Position numbers and translations under genes: made by a program. DNA of 64,000 nt from positions 496,001-560,000 of the forward strand of contig NZ_JAJEKE010000001.1 of NCBI RefSeq assembly GCF_024363565.1. The letters run 5' to 3'. This document shows, piece after piece, positions 33,401 through 42,635 of this stretch. The notes under the pieces were generated by a model. That model had not been told where the DNA came from. It ran no database searches and saw nothing but the letters and a program-made list of their open reading frames with translations. Source of the stretch: Lutispora saccharofermentans (lineage in GTDB: Bacteria; Bacillota; Clostridia; Lutisporales; Lutisporaceae). The first letter of the stretch is position 1. Every line of letters begins with the position of its first letter.

Positions 33401-33624
33401 TATATATAACGCATTAAATAGCTGTTATCCTGGCTGATAAAAGAGTGCATTGTGAAGGAGCTTAGAGTTTGTTAGCGAAGTATAGGACAAGTTGCGTCAA
33501 CTGTTTGAGCCGAAGCGAGTTTTGACGCAACCCTATGCAAGCTTACAAACTCTTAGCCCCGGAGCTCTGCAATCGTTATCAGCCAGGATAACATTATCGC
33601 TGTAAAATCTTTTTCACGTTATAT
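33401..33624. mobile_element. Palindromic MITE-like element
   Basis: The left end TATATATAACGCATTAAAT (33401-33419) matches the terminal repeat of the element at 12506-12653; the right end CACGTTATATCTA (33615-33627) is a degraded inverted copy. Inside are nested inverted repeats: 33424-33440 with 33576-33592 (17/17), 33466-33478 with 33541-33553 (one mismatch) and 33492-33500 with 33522-33530 (9/9). It would form a long branched hairpin as RNA or DNA. No coding frame. Confidence 0.6.
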
Positions 33625-34254
33625 CTAGTTTTGCTTCTTTTTAATGGTCTGCCTGAGGCCCTTTTCTTCTTTTCTTATAATCCTTTTAATATTCGGCAGA
33701 TGATTATAAATAGCAAGCGCTGCAATTATCATTGAAACGGTTATCGCTCCAAGCCCCAGCTTCAAATATGCGGTGGCAGCAACAACGATCAGGACAAGGA
33801 CTATAGTGCCTAAAGCTATATAGTCGGTGATCAATGTCACTATTATAATAGTCAGTATCCCTAATACTGCAAGAGGAATATTGACTGCCATGAGCATGCC
33901 TATAAGGGATGCAGTGCCTTTTCCTCCTCTAAAATTCATGAAAAATGGGTGGTTATGTCCCAATATTACAAAAAGGCCGTTTAGATATAGGTAAAAGTTA
34001 AACAGGCTTGGATCCGCGACATCTTTATATAAGGCTTTTATAAGCATAACAGAAACTACGGCCTTTGAAATATCCAACAAAGCAACTAACACCCCATATT
34101 TCCACCCCAGAGAAATAACCGTATTTGAGGCACCTGCATTGCCGTGACCCAGATTTCTTATGTCTACATTCCTAAGAAGCTTGCCCAGTATATAGGAGAA
34201 CTGCAAGCATCCAAATACATATCCGATTAAAGCGACAATAAAATAATCCTTCAT
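33625..34254 (-). CDS. plsY: Glycerol-3-phosphate acyltransferase PlsY
   Basis: About 209 residues with five or so membrane helices. Conserved PlsY motifs are visible: GCLQFSYILGKLLRNVDIRNLGHGNAGASN, GHNHPFFMNFRGGKGTAS and a C-terminal NIKRIIRKEEKGLR. It transfers acyl groups from acyl-phosphate to glycerol-3-phosphate, the first step of phospholipid synthesis. The ATG at 34254 has GGGAG 7 bp upstream; the longer frame from 34311 lacks such a site. A MITE-like element follows the gene directly. Confidence 0.92.
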   Translation of the reverse strand: MKDYFIVALIGYVFGCLQFSYILGKLLRNVDIRNLGHGNAGASNTVISLGWKYGVLVALLDISKAVVSVMLIKALYKDVADPSLFNFYLYLNGLFVILGHNHPFFMNFRGGKGTASLIGMLMAVNIPLAVLGILTIIIVTLITDYIALGTIVLVLIVVAATAYLKLGLGAITVSMIIAALAIYNHLPNIKRIIRKEEKGLRQTIKKKQN

Positions 34255-34407
34255 AGCATTTCTCCCTATTAATATTTTCTTAATTATATCTGTTGTACTA
34301 GCTGATAGCAAGTATAAAGCTTCGAGGCTAAGACTTTGTAAGCTTGTATAGTAGTTTTATCCTATATTTCCATGAAAATAAAAGGGTATTCTCATAGAAA
34401 AGCGATG

Positions 34408-34436
34408 CAAAAAATTATCCCCGGTATTCCCGGGGA
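34408..34436 (-). terminator. Terminator after the 198-residue anchored protein
   Basis: CCCCGG (34419-34424) / CCGGGG (34430-34435) hairpin, followed on the minus strand by ATAATTTTTTGC. Confidence 0.75.
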
Positions 34437-34440
34437 ATCA

Positions 34441-35037
34441 TCATTTTATCCTGAATGATTGAATTATTCTGTTGAACATCAGGGGGTAATATTTTCTCCA
34501 GTCCTTTTCATCCGTATAAAAGCTTGCTCTATATATCTTCCCTTTTCCGTCTTCTAAAAATGCTTCATAAGATCTATAATAGCCTCCTGTGTCCTTCGGC
34601 CTTTCATATTGCAGCAGATAGCCTTTGTTTCTGTTTACCATTATTTCTTTCAGATTGTAAGATTTGAAGTCTGTAGAATCTACTGCCGCATTTTTCGCCT
34701 CCTCCAGAAATTGTGACAGAGGCTTATCTATTTTCCATACTTGAATAAAGCCATGTATCTTTTTATTGGGAGTGATATAGTTCAAATCATAGATTATCTC
34801 GCCGCCCATAAATTTTTGCTCCCATGCAGACCAGGATGCAGGTATAGAAAATTTAAAGCTTCCATCCAAAACCTCATAATCCTTATATCCTTGCCTTTCC
34901 ATCTTCTGCAGTTCTATATTAGCCTTAAATACCGCTGCGGTATCCGATATTCTTCCGTAAAAGGTCAACATCAGCATGACCAATAAAACCATAGCAGCTA
35001 CATAAGAAGCATAATGCCTTTTTAATATTTTTTTCAA
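34441..35037 (-). CDS. Membrane-anchored protein of unknown function
   Basis: 198 residues: a basic N-terminus, one transmembrane helix (YVAAMVLLVMLMLTFYG), then an outside domain (LDGSFKFSIPASWSAWEQKF..., GFIQVWKIDKPLSQFLEEA, YYPLMFNRIIQSFRIK). The pattern F-x-F-x-x-P-x-x-W near the start of the domain and the closing RIIQSFR recalls PsbP/DUF1795-like secreted domains of Firmicutes. Monocistronic, with its own terminator. Function unknown. Confidence 0.72.
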   Translation of the reverse strand: MKKILKRHYASYVAAMVLLVMLMLTFYGRISDTAAVFKANIELQKMERQGYKDYEVLDGSFKFSIPASWSAWEQKFMGGEIIYDLNYITPNKKIHGFIQVWKIDKPLSQFLEEAKNAAVDSTDFKSYNLKEIMVNRNKGYLLQYERPKDTGGYYRSYEAFLEDGKGKIYRASFYTDEKDWRKYYPLMFNRIIQSFRIK

Positions 35038-35139
35038 GATTTTCCCCCCTTTTCCCTTTGAATCCTCTACTTAATAAATATGACATATATAAAATGATAA
35101 TGTATAATATATCTATAATTTACATGGAGGTGTTTTTTA

Positions 35140-36165
35140 TTGAGGTATATAGATTTGAGAAGCGATACTGTAACCATGCCTACAGCCGAAATGAGAAAGG
35201 CCATGTTTGAAGCCGAGGTAGGCGATGATGTATATGGGGATGATCCTACCATCAATAGATTAGAGAAACTGGCCGCCGACATAGTCGGCAAAGAGGCTGC
35301 TATGTTTGTTGCCAGCGGCACCATGGGCAATCAGCTCGGCGTTATGACTCACACTTTACGGGGTGATGAGATCATACTTGGTGAAAACGCTCATATAGCC
35401 GTTCATGAGGTAGGGGCCGCAGCAGTGCTGTCAGGTGTTCAGCTCAGGACTATCAAAAGCGGTGATGATATCCTTTATCCCGAATTAGTCGAAAAAGCTA
35501 TAAGATCTGATGATATACATGAGCCCAGAACAGGGCTTATATGCTTGGAAAATGCACTGGCTAACGGAACTGTGGTTCCCCTTGAGGTGATGAAAAAAGT
35601 ATATGAATTGGCCGTTGAGCGCGGCATTCCCGTGCATCTTGACGGAGCCAGATTGTTCAATGCGGCTGCAGCTTTAGGCGTGACCGCCGCTGATATAGTA
35701 CAATACACAGATTCAGTCCAGTTTTGCCTTTCCAAGGGCTTGTGCGCCCCAGTAGGTTCCATTTTGGCCGGTACCAGCGCTTTTATTAATAGGGCAAGGA
35801 AGAACAGGAAGCTCCTCGGCGGCGGCATGAGGCAGGCAGGTTTTCTGGCAGCGGCAGGTATAATAGCACTTCAGGACATGATAAAGCGGCTGGAGAAAGA
35901 TCACGAAAATGCCAGGTACCTGGGAAAGAGGCTTCTTGAAATTCCGGGCATCGAGCTTAACCCGGATAAAATTCAAATCAATATGGTATTCTTCAAGCTG
36001 AATCGCCCTGATTTTGACCCGAATCTTCTTGTTTCAAAGTTCTTTGAAAAAGGCATAAAGATAAACGGTGAAGAGGGCGGGCTTTTTAGATTTGTGACGA
36101 ACAACGATGTAAATAAGCAGGATATAGACTTCGTAATCGATACTATGAAAGAAATATTATTATAA
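35140..36165 (+). CDS. ltaE: Low-specificity L-threonine aldolase
   Basis: 341 residues, PLP-dependent fold type I. Motifs include RYIDLRSDTVTMPTAEMRKAM at the start, GDDVYGDDPT, ENALANGTVVPLE, HLDGARLFNAA and SKGLCAPVGS with the Schiff-base Lys. It splits L-threonine (or allo-threonine) to glycine and acetaldehyde, or runs in reverse. The start is TTG, placed 7 bp after TGGAGGTG. Glycine production links it in concept to the glycine riboswitch at 18.4 kb and the ThrE-type exporter at 31 kb. Confidence 0.93.
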   Translation: MRYIDLRSDTVTMPTAEMRKAMFEAEVGDDVYGDDPTINRLEKLAADIVGKEAAMFVASGTMGNQLGVMTHTLRGDEIILGENAHIAVHEVGAAAVLSGVQLRTIKSGDDILYPELVEKAIRSDDIHEPRTGLICLENALANGTVVPLEVMKKVYELAVERGIPVHLDGARLFNAAAALGVTAADIVQYTDSVQFCLSKGLCAPVGSILAGTSAFINRARKNRKLLGGGMRQAGFLAAAGIIALQDMIKRLEKDHENARYLGKRLLEIPGIELNPDKIQINMVFFKLNRPDFDPNLLVSKFFEKGIKINGEEGGLFRFVTNNDVNKQDIDFVIDTMKEILL

Positions 36166-36246
36166 AAGAGGCTTCTCTTGAAATGTATTTAACGGAAAGT
36201 TAACACTGAGTAAATCTATATTTTACTATGCATTTCAGAATAAATA

Positions 36247-36275
36247 TTGTATATATTTAGCTTATGATGTATAAT
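36247..36275 (+). promoter_or_regulatory. Promoter of the H-NOX chemoreceptor
   Basis: TTGTAT (36247-36252), 17 bp, TATAAT (36270-36275), 34 bp before the start codon. Confidence 0.65.
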
Positions 36276-36309
36276 TTGTCATACGAAGCTGAAAATTGGG
36301 GGTTTTTGT

Positions 36310-38115
36310 ATGAAAGGTACAGTGGTTTCAACCTGGATAAACAGCTTAAGAAATCTATACGGTGATGAGATTGTAAACTCTTGCTTGAGAATAATAGGGT
36401 GGCAGGAGGACAGAGTCATATCTCCTCTGGAAGAAATTGACGATAAAGAGCCTGCAAAGCTGATAGAAGAAATAGGGAAAAAAGTGGGCAAATCAACCGA
36501 GGAAATATGGCGCAAGGTTGGCAGAAGCAATATTGAATCCTTTTTCAAATGGTTCCCGTCATATTTTGAACGCCGAAACGTAAAGGCATTCTTGCTCATG
36601 ATGGATGATGTGCATGCTCAATTGACAAGGATGATCAAGGGAGCAAATCCTCCCAGACTGATTGCAACGGATCTGAGCGAAAAAGAAATTGAAATGAAAT
36701 ATATATCGAAGCGCGGATTGTTTGATTATTTTCTTGGATTATTGGAGGGCTGCGGCGACTTTTTCAAGGAAAAGATTCAGGTCCAGGAGCTGGAAAGGGG
36801 CAAGGAAAACAACCTGCATATGCTCAGGGTAAAGATAACTGTAGAGAAAGGCTTGCATAGCGAGAAAACCTTCAATCTGTCCAGGATTTTATCCTTGGGC
36901 TTTCTAAAAAAAGTAGATATTAAAATTTCATTCTTGAGCGCTTTAGCCTTGCTGCCTATAAGCTATCTGCTGACAAAAAACTGGCTGGCTTCGGGTATCA
37001 TCTCCATATCCTTGTTTGCGGTCAGTGAGGTAATAGCTTTAATAGCTCTGGCACCTCTGAGGCTCTTTAACGAGGAAATAGGAAAATTAAATAATCTTGA
37101 TTTTTCTTCATATACAAGGGTAAAAACCGGTGATGAGCTGGAGTCCTATTTCCAACAGCTCAATGGCATAAAGCAGTTGTTCCAAAAAGATTTCCTCTTC
37201 TTAAAGGGAGGAAATGATGACATGTATAATTACACAAAGACATTTTCAGATATAGCAAGAAATATGAAAAATGTATCGGACGGCATATCCGGCATTGTGC
37301 AGGATGTCGCTGAGGGGGCAGTCCATCAGGCTGAGGAAACCGAAAAATCCGTATACATAATCAGTACAAATATGGATACATTGAACAAGATTGCTCAAGA
37401 GGAGCTCAAAAGCAAAGACAGGCTTGAGGAAGCCGTTAAAAGCATTAAGACCTCCTCGGAAGAGACTCAAAGAGTAGCAAAGATGATATTATCCATCAGA
37501 GATGCTTTTGCCCATGTGAATTCTCAAGGGGTTGAGCTTTCCAAAAGAGCCAACGATATTATGAATATCGTAACAACCGTCGAGAATATTGCAGACCAGA
37601 CCAATTTGCTTTCATTAAATGCTGCGATAGAATCAGCAAGAGCCGGAGAGCTGGGCAGAGGATTTGCAGTGGTCGCGGGAGAGATACGAGGCTTGGCCGA
37701 GGATTCCAAATCGGCGGTAAAAACAATCAACGAAAACCTGAAAATGTTTACGGGAGAGGTAAGCAGCCTTGTAGGCAGTATAAATGCCCGGTTCAATCAG
37801 CTTGAGGAAAGCAATACAACCTTGGAAAAGGTTGCAAAGGACAATACGGTATCCACAGAGCATATAGGTTCTGTTTCCTCAGATATAGTAAGGCTTGTGG
37901 AAGAGATGTCCGCACAGACAAAGCAGCTTTCCGATGTATTTGAAAATGTGCATTCCCTTGCGGCAATAGCCGAAGAGAATTCTGCCGCATCTGAAGAGAT
38001 GAGTGCCAGCGTAATCGAATATTCCAACAAAATAAAAGAGCTTACCATGTATATCGAAGAATTGGAAAAGTTATCCGGAAACTTCAAAACAGAATTGGGT
38101 AAATATAAACTATAA
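36310..38115 (+). CDS. H-NOX heme-sensor methyl-accepting chemotaxis protein
   Basis: 601 residues. Residues 1-185 form an H-NOX domain very like that of Thermoanaerobacter Tar4: proximal heme ligand H102, P115, and the heme-propionate motif Y131-x-S133-x-R135. The distal residues W9, N74 and Y140 are all present; in Tar4 these form the hydrogen-bond network that lets the heme bind O2. Two hydrophobic segments lie near 208-252. The C-terminal MCP signalling domain has the tip [19 protein letters not shown] and [24 protein letters not shown]. Predicted role: oxygen (or NO) sensing for aerotaxis in an anaerobe. Single-gene unit with its own promoter and terminator. Confidence 0.94.
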   Translation: MKGTVVSTWINSLRNLYGDEIVNSCLRIIGWQEDRVISPLEEIDDKEPAKLIEEIGKKVGKSTEEIWRKVGRSNIESFFKWFPSYFERRNVKAFLLMMDDVHAQLTRMIKGANPPRLIATDLSEKEIEMKYISKRGLFDYFLGLLEGCGDFFKEKIQVQELERGKENNLHMLRVKITVEKGLHSEKTFNLSRILSLGFLKKVDIKISFLSALALLPISYLLTKNWLASGIISISLFAVSEVIALIALAPLRLFNEEIGKLNNLDFSSYTRVKTGDELESYFQQLNGIKQLFQKDFLFLKGGNDDMYNYTKTFSDIARNMKNVSDGISGIVQDVAEGAVHQAEETEKSVYIISTNMDTLNKIAQEELKSKDRLEEAVKSIKTSSEETQRVAKMILSIRDAFAHVNSQGVELSKRANDIMNIVTTVENIADQTNLLSLNAAIESARAGELGRGFAVVAGEIRGLAEDSKSAVKTINENLKMFTGEVSSLVGSINARFNQLEESNTTLEKVAKDNTVSTEHIGSVSSDIVRLVEEMSAQTKQLSDVFENVHSLAAIAEENSAASEEMSASVIEYSNKIKELTMYIEELEKLSGNFKTELGKYKL

Positions 38116-38145
38116 AGGGTGCTATGCAGCACCCTTTGATTTTTG
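38114..38145 (+). terminator. Terminator of the H-NOX chemoreceptor gene
   Basis: AAAGGGTGC (38114-38122) / GCACCCTTT (38129-38137) hairpin, then GATTTTTGTCTTTTTA. The stem covers the last codons of the convergent permease gene, so it may serve both directions. Confidence 0.8.
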
Positions 38146-39138
38146 TCTTTTTAATAAGAATATGAAAAAAGGTCCCCCCATTATGGAGGTCATAACGCCT
38201 ACCGGAATTTCCGAAGGCTGAATAAGGACTCTTCCCAGAGCATCTGACAGCATCAATATGGCAGCTCCCATTATGGCGCTGTAAGGTATGAGCTTCCTAT
38301 TGTCAGAGCCCCAGATAAGTCTTACGATATGAGGTGCCACCAGACCCAGAAAGCCTATGGTCCCGCCTGTGGACACCACTGCTCCGACTATAAGAGAACA
38401 TATGACAAGCAGTATATATTTAAGCTTTTCAACATCTACGCCCATATAGTGAGCTGATTCCTCACCCAAAGACATGATATTCAACTCTCTGGAAAAAAAG
38501 CATAATGCTAATATTCCCGGCAGTATGAAAGAACTGGAGAATATAAGCTTTTGCCATGTGGCAGAAGATAAGCTTCCCATAGTCCAAAATACTATTTGCT
38601 CCAGTTTATTTCTATTAAGCATCATCAAGAAGGATATAATGGATGAGAGAAAATAGCTGACAGCCACTCCTGATAAAAGCAGTGAGTTTATTGAGACTCT
38701 ATTCTTAGTTTTGGAGATATGGTATACGAAAAAAAGGGTGGAAACCGCCCCCAGGAAGGCAAAAGCTCCAGTCGTCCCATAGCCGAATATGCCAATGCCT
38801 GTTACTATGGAAAGCACTGCTCCCAGAGCAGCTCCTGATGACATTCCCAAGGTATAAGAATCCACCAGCGGATTCTTAAATACACCCTGCATAACCCCTC
38901 CTACAGCAGATAAGCCTGCGCCTAAAACTGCAGAGATAATTACACGCGGCATCCTTATATCTATCAGAATGGCTCTATTGTCTGTATCTTTTCCCATAAA
39001 CACTATTTCGATTATCTCCCTTAAGGGTATTTCGACAGCGCCTATTCCTACCCCGATGAAAAAGCAGATGATAAAAAAAGCCAACAAGATGCTCAGGGAC
39101 AATATATTTTTTAATGTTTCTTTACTCATTTCCTTCAT
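38122..39138 (-). CDS. FecCD/BtuC-type ABC transporter permease
   Basis: 338 residues with about ten hydrophobic helices. Conserved motifs: DIRMPRVIISAVLGAGLSAVGGVMQGVFKNPLVDSYTLG (early) and GTIGFLGLVAPHIVRLIWGSDNRKLIPYSAIMGA (late), both standard for the FecCD/BtuC family. It overlaps the upstream ATPase gene by 17 bp, and the solute-binding protein is the first gene of the operon. Imports a metal-chelate or corrinoid. Confidence 0.92.
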   Translation of the reverse strand: MKEMSKETLKNILSLSILLAFFIICFFIGVGIGAVEIPLREIIEIVFMGKDTDNRAILIDIRMPRVIISAVLGAGLSAVGGVMQGVFKNPLVDSYTLGMSSGAALGAVLSIVTGIGIFGYGTTGAFAFLGAVSTLFFVYHISKTKNRVSINSLLLSGVAVSYFLSSIISFLMMLNRNKLEQIVFWTMGSLSSATWQKLIFSSSFILPGILALCFFSRELNIMSLGEESAHYMGVDVEKLKYILLVICSLIVGAVVSTGGTIGFLGLVAPHIVRLIWGSDNRKLIPYSAIMGAAILMLSDALGRVLIQPSEIPVGVMTSIMGGPFFIFLLKRQKSKGAA

Positions 39139-40387
39139 CTGCCTTTAACAATGCTTCTATCAATTCATATTCTTCCAGTTGTATAACATTGAGCTGCTTT
39201 TTTAATCCTTTATAAAGGCTTCGCGCTTCGCCTCCGGTATAGTCTCTTTTTTCAAAGTCACGGTCTCCCAAAATATATATCTTCTTATCCTTCAGCTGTT
39301 TTTCTGTAAGGAGTTCAAGGTTTCTTATATTAGCCTTGCTGAAATATATTGGCATGAGAACAATACAGTATGCCGCAAGAGCAAGCTCAAGATTTTTTTC
39401 ATATGCTTTTTGAGTAATATTTAAAAAAGGAGTTTCTTCGGCTACATCCAGTTCATACTCTTTGGAAGCAGCCCAATCAGAATCTCCTATGTTCAATACC
39501 CCTGTGGAAACGGTAAAACCATTATCTGCTAATTCTTTAATCAACTTTGATCCGCTTCCCCCGCCGCATATTATGTGAATTTTTGTATCTCGCTTCTTTT
39601 TAGGTATCGTTGATATCGGATATATATAAGTTTTTCCGGTGACGGGATTCTTGCTGACGGTTACATCCGTATTAAAGACATGGGCTATATTTTCAGCGGT
39701 CAGAACCTTCTCTGGCTCTCCTTCGCAAAAAATCTCCCCTGCTTTGAGCATAACAATATGATCGCTGTACGCAGAAGCCATATTCAGATCATGCAACACA
39801 GCTATAGAAGCCAGGCCCTCTTCCATGCTCATTCTCTTTATCAAATCCAATATTTCCACTTGATGCTGCAGATCCAGATGAGAAATGGGCTCATCCAGCA
39901 AGAGCACCCTCGGCTGCTGGGCCAATGCCTGGGCCAGTATGACCCTTTGCTTTTCACCGCCGCTCAGTTCATTGTAGAGCCTATCGGAAAACTCCAGGAT
40001 ATTCGTATATCTCATGGCTTTTTCTACAATCTTTATGTCCTCTGGGGTTTCTCCCTTCAGCCTTTTTATGTATGGGTGCCTGCCCATAAGCACTATATCC
40101 TTGACCTTGAAGTCGAACTCCAAAAGTATATTTTGCGGCACCATGGAAAGCCTTTTGCTGATTTCTCTTTGTGAAAGCTCCTTCAGATTTTCTTCTCCGA
40201 TCAGGACTGCTCCTCTTTGAGGCTTCAGGAATCCGGAAAGCGTCTTTAATAAAGTGCTCTTGCCTGAGCCATTAGGTCCTATTATGCTAATAAAGCTGCC
40301 CTCTTTGATCTTCAAATTGATATTTTTCAATACTTCTTTATTCCCATAGCAAAAACCCAGGTGTTCAGCACTTATCTCATAATCCAT
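39122..40387 (-). CDS. FecE/BtuD-type ABC ATPase with extra C-terminal domain
   Basis: About 421 residues. The first 255 are a standard siderophore/B12-type ATPase: Walker A GPNGSGKST, signature LSGGEKQRV, Walker B LLLDEPISHLDL and the switch VLHDLNMA. From about residue 270 an additional 150-residue domain begins KIHIICGGGSGSKLIKELAD, a Rossmann-like GGGSG start, with LADNGFTVSTGVLNIGDSDW. This extension is not part of the usual ATPase and may sense or bind a nucleotide or corrinoid. The ATG at 40387 sits 6 bp after GGAAGGT; ATG 40393 touches that site. Confidence 0.88.
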   Translation of the reverse strand: MDYEISAEHLGFCYGNKEVLKNINLKIKEGSFISIIGPNGSGKSTLLKTLSGFLKPQRGAVLIGEENLKELSQREISKRLSMVPQNILLEFDFKVKDIVLMGRHPYIKRLKGETPEDIKIVEKAMRYTNILEFSDRLYNELSGGEKQRVILAQALAQQPRVLLLDEPISHLDLQHQVEILDLIKRMSMEEGLASIAVLHDLNMASAYSDHIVMLKAGEIFCEGEPEKVLTAENIAHVFNTDVTVSKNPVTGKTYIYPISTIPKKKRDTKIHIICGGGSGSKLIKELADNGFTVSTGVLNIGDSDWAASKEYELDVAEETPFLNITQKAYEKNLELALAAYCIVLMPIYFSKANIRNLELLTEKQLKDKKIYILGDRDFEKRDYTGGEARSLYKGLKKQLNVIQLEEYELIEALLKADEGNE

Positions 40388-40406
40388 CTCCATACCTTCC
40401 TATTGC

Positions 40407-41336
40407 CTAAAATGCGTCGCTATGAAGCACCTTTGCCATTTCACAAATGGCATCCACTATTCTTGGCCCTGGCCTTGCTACTATATTGTCATCTGACATT
40501 ATATGTATATTCCCTTTTTTTACACATTCCAGCTTCTGAAAGAAGTCATCCTTCTCAAAGTCTTCCTTTCTCATGCCCTCATCGGTTGCATGATAAGAAG
40601 CTATGAGGATATCGGGATTTTGTTTTATAAGCTCTTCCGGGCTATATTTTGACCAGCCTTGTGTCTCTTCTGCTATATTCCGGCCTCCGGCAATTTGTAT
40701 TATTTCATTGATAAAAGTCCCCTGTCCTACGGTGAATATTGGATCTTTCCAAACCAGATAGAATACCTTGGGCCGGTCTTTACCGCCGACCTTGGACTTT
40801 ATATTATCGATGCTTTTATGCATATTGTTAATTATCTCTTCTGCGTTTGCTTCTGCTCCTACCAATTTGCCTATCATAGCTATGGAATCAAATATTGAGT
40901 CAATATCCGAAGCCTCAGTGGAGATCACAGGTATATCAAGGCCTTCAAGGGCTTCTATTATATCCTCCTGAATGTACCCTCCTGCTAAAACCACATCCGG
41001 ATTGACCTTTTTTATCATTTCAATATTGGGATTTTCAAAATCTCCGATCACCTCAACGCTTTTGGCTTCCTCAGGATAGTCGCAAAAGCTTGTAACGCCT
41101 ACCAACTTTTTTCCTGCACCTAAGGCAAAGACTATTTCAGTATTGGTAGGAGAAAGAGATACTATCTTCTCAGGTTTTTTTTCTAATACAACACTCCTGC
41201 CCTTAATATCAGTTATTTCTACTTTCTTAGCCGCATCTTCTGCTCCCTTATTTGCTTCCCTTTGGCAAGATGCCAGCAAGGGCAGCAACAATAATACAAA
41301 TAAAATTAAAATCATTCTCTTAAGCTTCAACTTCAT
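40407..41336 (-). CDS. BtuF-like ABC substrate-binding lipoprotein
   Basis: About 309 residues with signal peptide and lipobox (LLLLPLLASC). The mature chain has the two-lobed class III form: KIVSLSPTNTEIVFALGAGKKLVGVTSFCDYP, NPDVVLAGGYIQEDIIEALEGL and IVDAICEMAKVLH. The TNTEIVFALGAG...VGVTSFCDYP stretch is typical of cobalamin-binding BtuF proteins, so corrinoid uptake is likely, with heme or siderophore as alternatives. The ATG at 41336 follows GGTGGGAG. No cobalamin riboswitch is visible in the 180-bp upstream gap. Confidence 0.87.
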   Translation of the reverse strand: MKLKLKRMILILFVLLLLPLLASCQREANKGAEDAAKKVEITDIKGRSVVLEKKPEKIVSLSPTNTEIVFALGAGKKLVGVTSFCDYPEEAKSVEVIGDFENPNIEMIKKVNPDVVLAGGYIQEDIIEALEGLDIPVISTEASDIDSIFDSIAMIGKLVGAEANAEEIINNMHKSIDNIKSKVGGKDRPKVFYLVWKDPIFTVGQGTFINEIIQIAGGRNIAEETQGWSKYSPEELIKQNPDILIASYHATDEGMRKEDFEKDDFFQKLECVKKGNIHIMSDDNIVARPGPRIVDAICEMAKVLHSDAF

Positions 41337-41365
41337 AACACTCCCACCTACATATTTGCAGTATA

Positions 41366-41394
41366 ATTCTAGCACATGCAATATGGATTTACAA
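41366..41394 (-). promoter_or_regulatory. Promoter of the BtuF-like operon
   Basis: Minus strand TTGTAA (41394-41389), 17 bp, TAGAAT (41371-41366), about 30 bp before the lipoprotein start. Confidence 0.65.
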
Positions 41395-41425
41395 CATTTT
41401 GAGTCTATCGGGAAATATGAAACAT

Positions 41426-41454
41426 TTGTAAATATAAGTCGAATCTGTTATAAT
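41426..41454 (+). promoter_or_regulatory. Promoter of the HD-GYP gene
   Basis: TTGTAA (41426-41431), 17 bp, TATAAT (41449-41454), 63 bp before the ATG. Confidence 0.65.
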
Positions 41455-41516
41455 ATTCTTAACATTTTTCAAATCTTAAATTAAACCACTAATAAATAAT
41501 ATCAAGAGGTGAGCAT

Positions 41517-42554
41517 ATGCAGTCTATAATGAACATTAACATTGAAGCATGTGTACCGGGGATGAAAGTATCTGAAGAAATATTGAACAGCTTTGGGGCT
41601 ACTCTTATACAAAAAGACAGCGTACTGGATAACTACACAATAAATAAGCTGATGGAGCTGGGCATTGAAAGTCTTAAGGTTTATGAGGGGCTTGAGCCCG
41701 AGCCCAGCAATAGTAATAAGGTAGCTGCAATCTATTCGGAAAAAGTGGATGAATTTAAGAACATCATAAAGGACATAGGAAATGGCAAAACTTTGGATAC
41801 ATTAAGGGTTCAAGCGATCGTCAGAGATATTAACAACAACTTTACCTCAGTAAATGACATTGTAGCGAATCTTAACAGTATCAGATCCATTGATGAATAC
41901 ACATATTCCCACAGCATCAATGTGTCTCTTTTATGTTCACTAATAGGCAGCTGGCTGAACCTAAACGAGGTCCAGAGAAAATGTCTTTCTTATTGCGGTC
42001 TGCTCCACGACATAGGCAAATCTAAAATATCTCATGAGATTTTAGAGAAGCCGGGTCCTTTATCGCCCAAGGAATTCGAGGAAATTAAAAAACATTCGAT
42101 TTTAGGCTACAAAATACTTGAAGGAAATGTAGCCATAAGCAAAGACATCATGTTAAGCGTGTTAATGCATCATGAAAGGGAAGACGGCTCCGGCTACCCA
42201 TTCGGGATAAAAGGAAACCAGATCAGCCTATATGCAAAGATAACCGCCATAGCTGATGTATTTGATGCCATGACATCAGATAAAGTCTATAAAAAGCGCC
42301 AAACTCCCTTTGATGTATTTGCCATGTTTGAAAGCGAGTATTTAACAAAATGCGACACTAATATTTTACTTACATTCCTCAAAAGGATAGCTGACTATTA
42401 TATAGGAAGCAGAGTTAGGCTTAACAATGACGAATATGGTGAGATAGTGTTCATCAATCAGAAGGCCATATCAAAACCTATAATTAGACTGGAGGACTTA
42501 AGCATAATAGATATGAGCAAAGAAAAAGGTTTGTTTATTGCAGAAATATTTTAG
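41517..42554 (+). CDS. HD-GYP domain protein
   Basis: 345 residues. An N-terminal 120-residue region (ISEEILNSFGATLIQKDSVLDNYTINKLMELGI type) matches the domain that often precedes HD-GYP. The catalytic domain has HDIGKSKI, HSILGYKIL, HHEREDGSGYPFG and ADVFDAMTSDKVYKK. All metal-binding His/Asp motifs and the GYP signature are present, so c-di-GMP phosphodiesterase activity is plausible. The ATG lies 5 bp after AGAGGTGAG. Confidence 0.9.
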   Translation: MQSIMNINIEACVPGMKVSEEILNSFGATLIQKDSVLDNYTINKLMELGIESLKVYEGLEPEPSNSNKVAAIYSEKVDEFKNIIKDIGNGKTLDTLRVQAIVRDINNNFTSVNDIVANLNSIRSIDEYTYSHSINVSLLCSLIGSWLNLNEVQRKCLSYCGLLHDIGKSKISHEILEKPGPLSPKEFEEIKKHSILGYKILEGNVAISKDIMLSVLMHHEREDGSGYPFGIKGNQISLYAKITAIADVFDAMTSDKVYKKRQTPFDVFAMFESEYLTKCDTNILLTFLKRIADYYIGSRVRLNNDEYGEIVFINQKAISKPIIRLEDLSIIDMSKEKGLFIAEIF

Positions 42555-42635
42555 CATATTGCGTAAGCTGCGCCGCTAAAAAGTGGAATATCTGATATAA
42601 TAGAATTGATAAAGTTTTTATAGGAGGTAAGATAA

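Noticed and set aside
33401-33624. CRISPR array
   Set aside because: Only inverted, not regularly spaced direct repeats, and no cas genes anywhere in the window.
39680-40174. 164-codon + strand frame
   Set aside because: Antisense to the ABC ATPase with intact Walker motifs.
41340-41516. Cobalamin riboswitch before the BtuF-like operon
   Set aside because: The gap is too short and has no B12-box; two ordinary promoters account for it.
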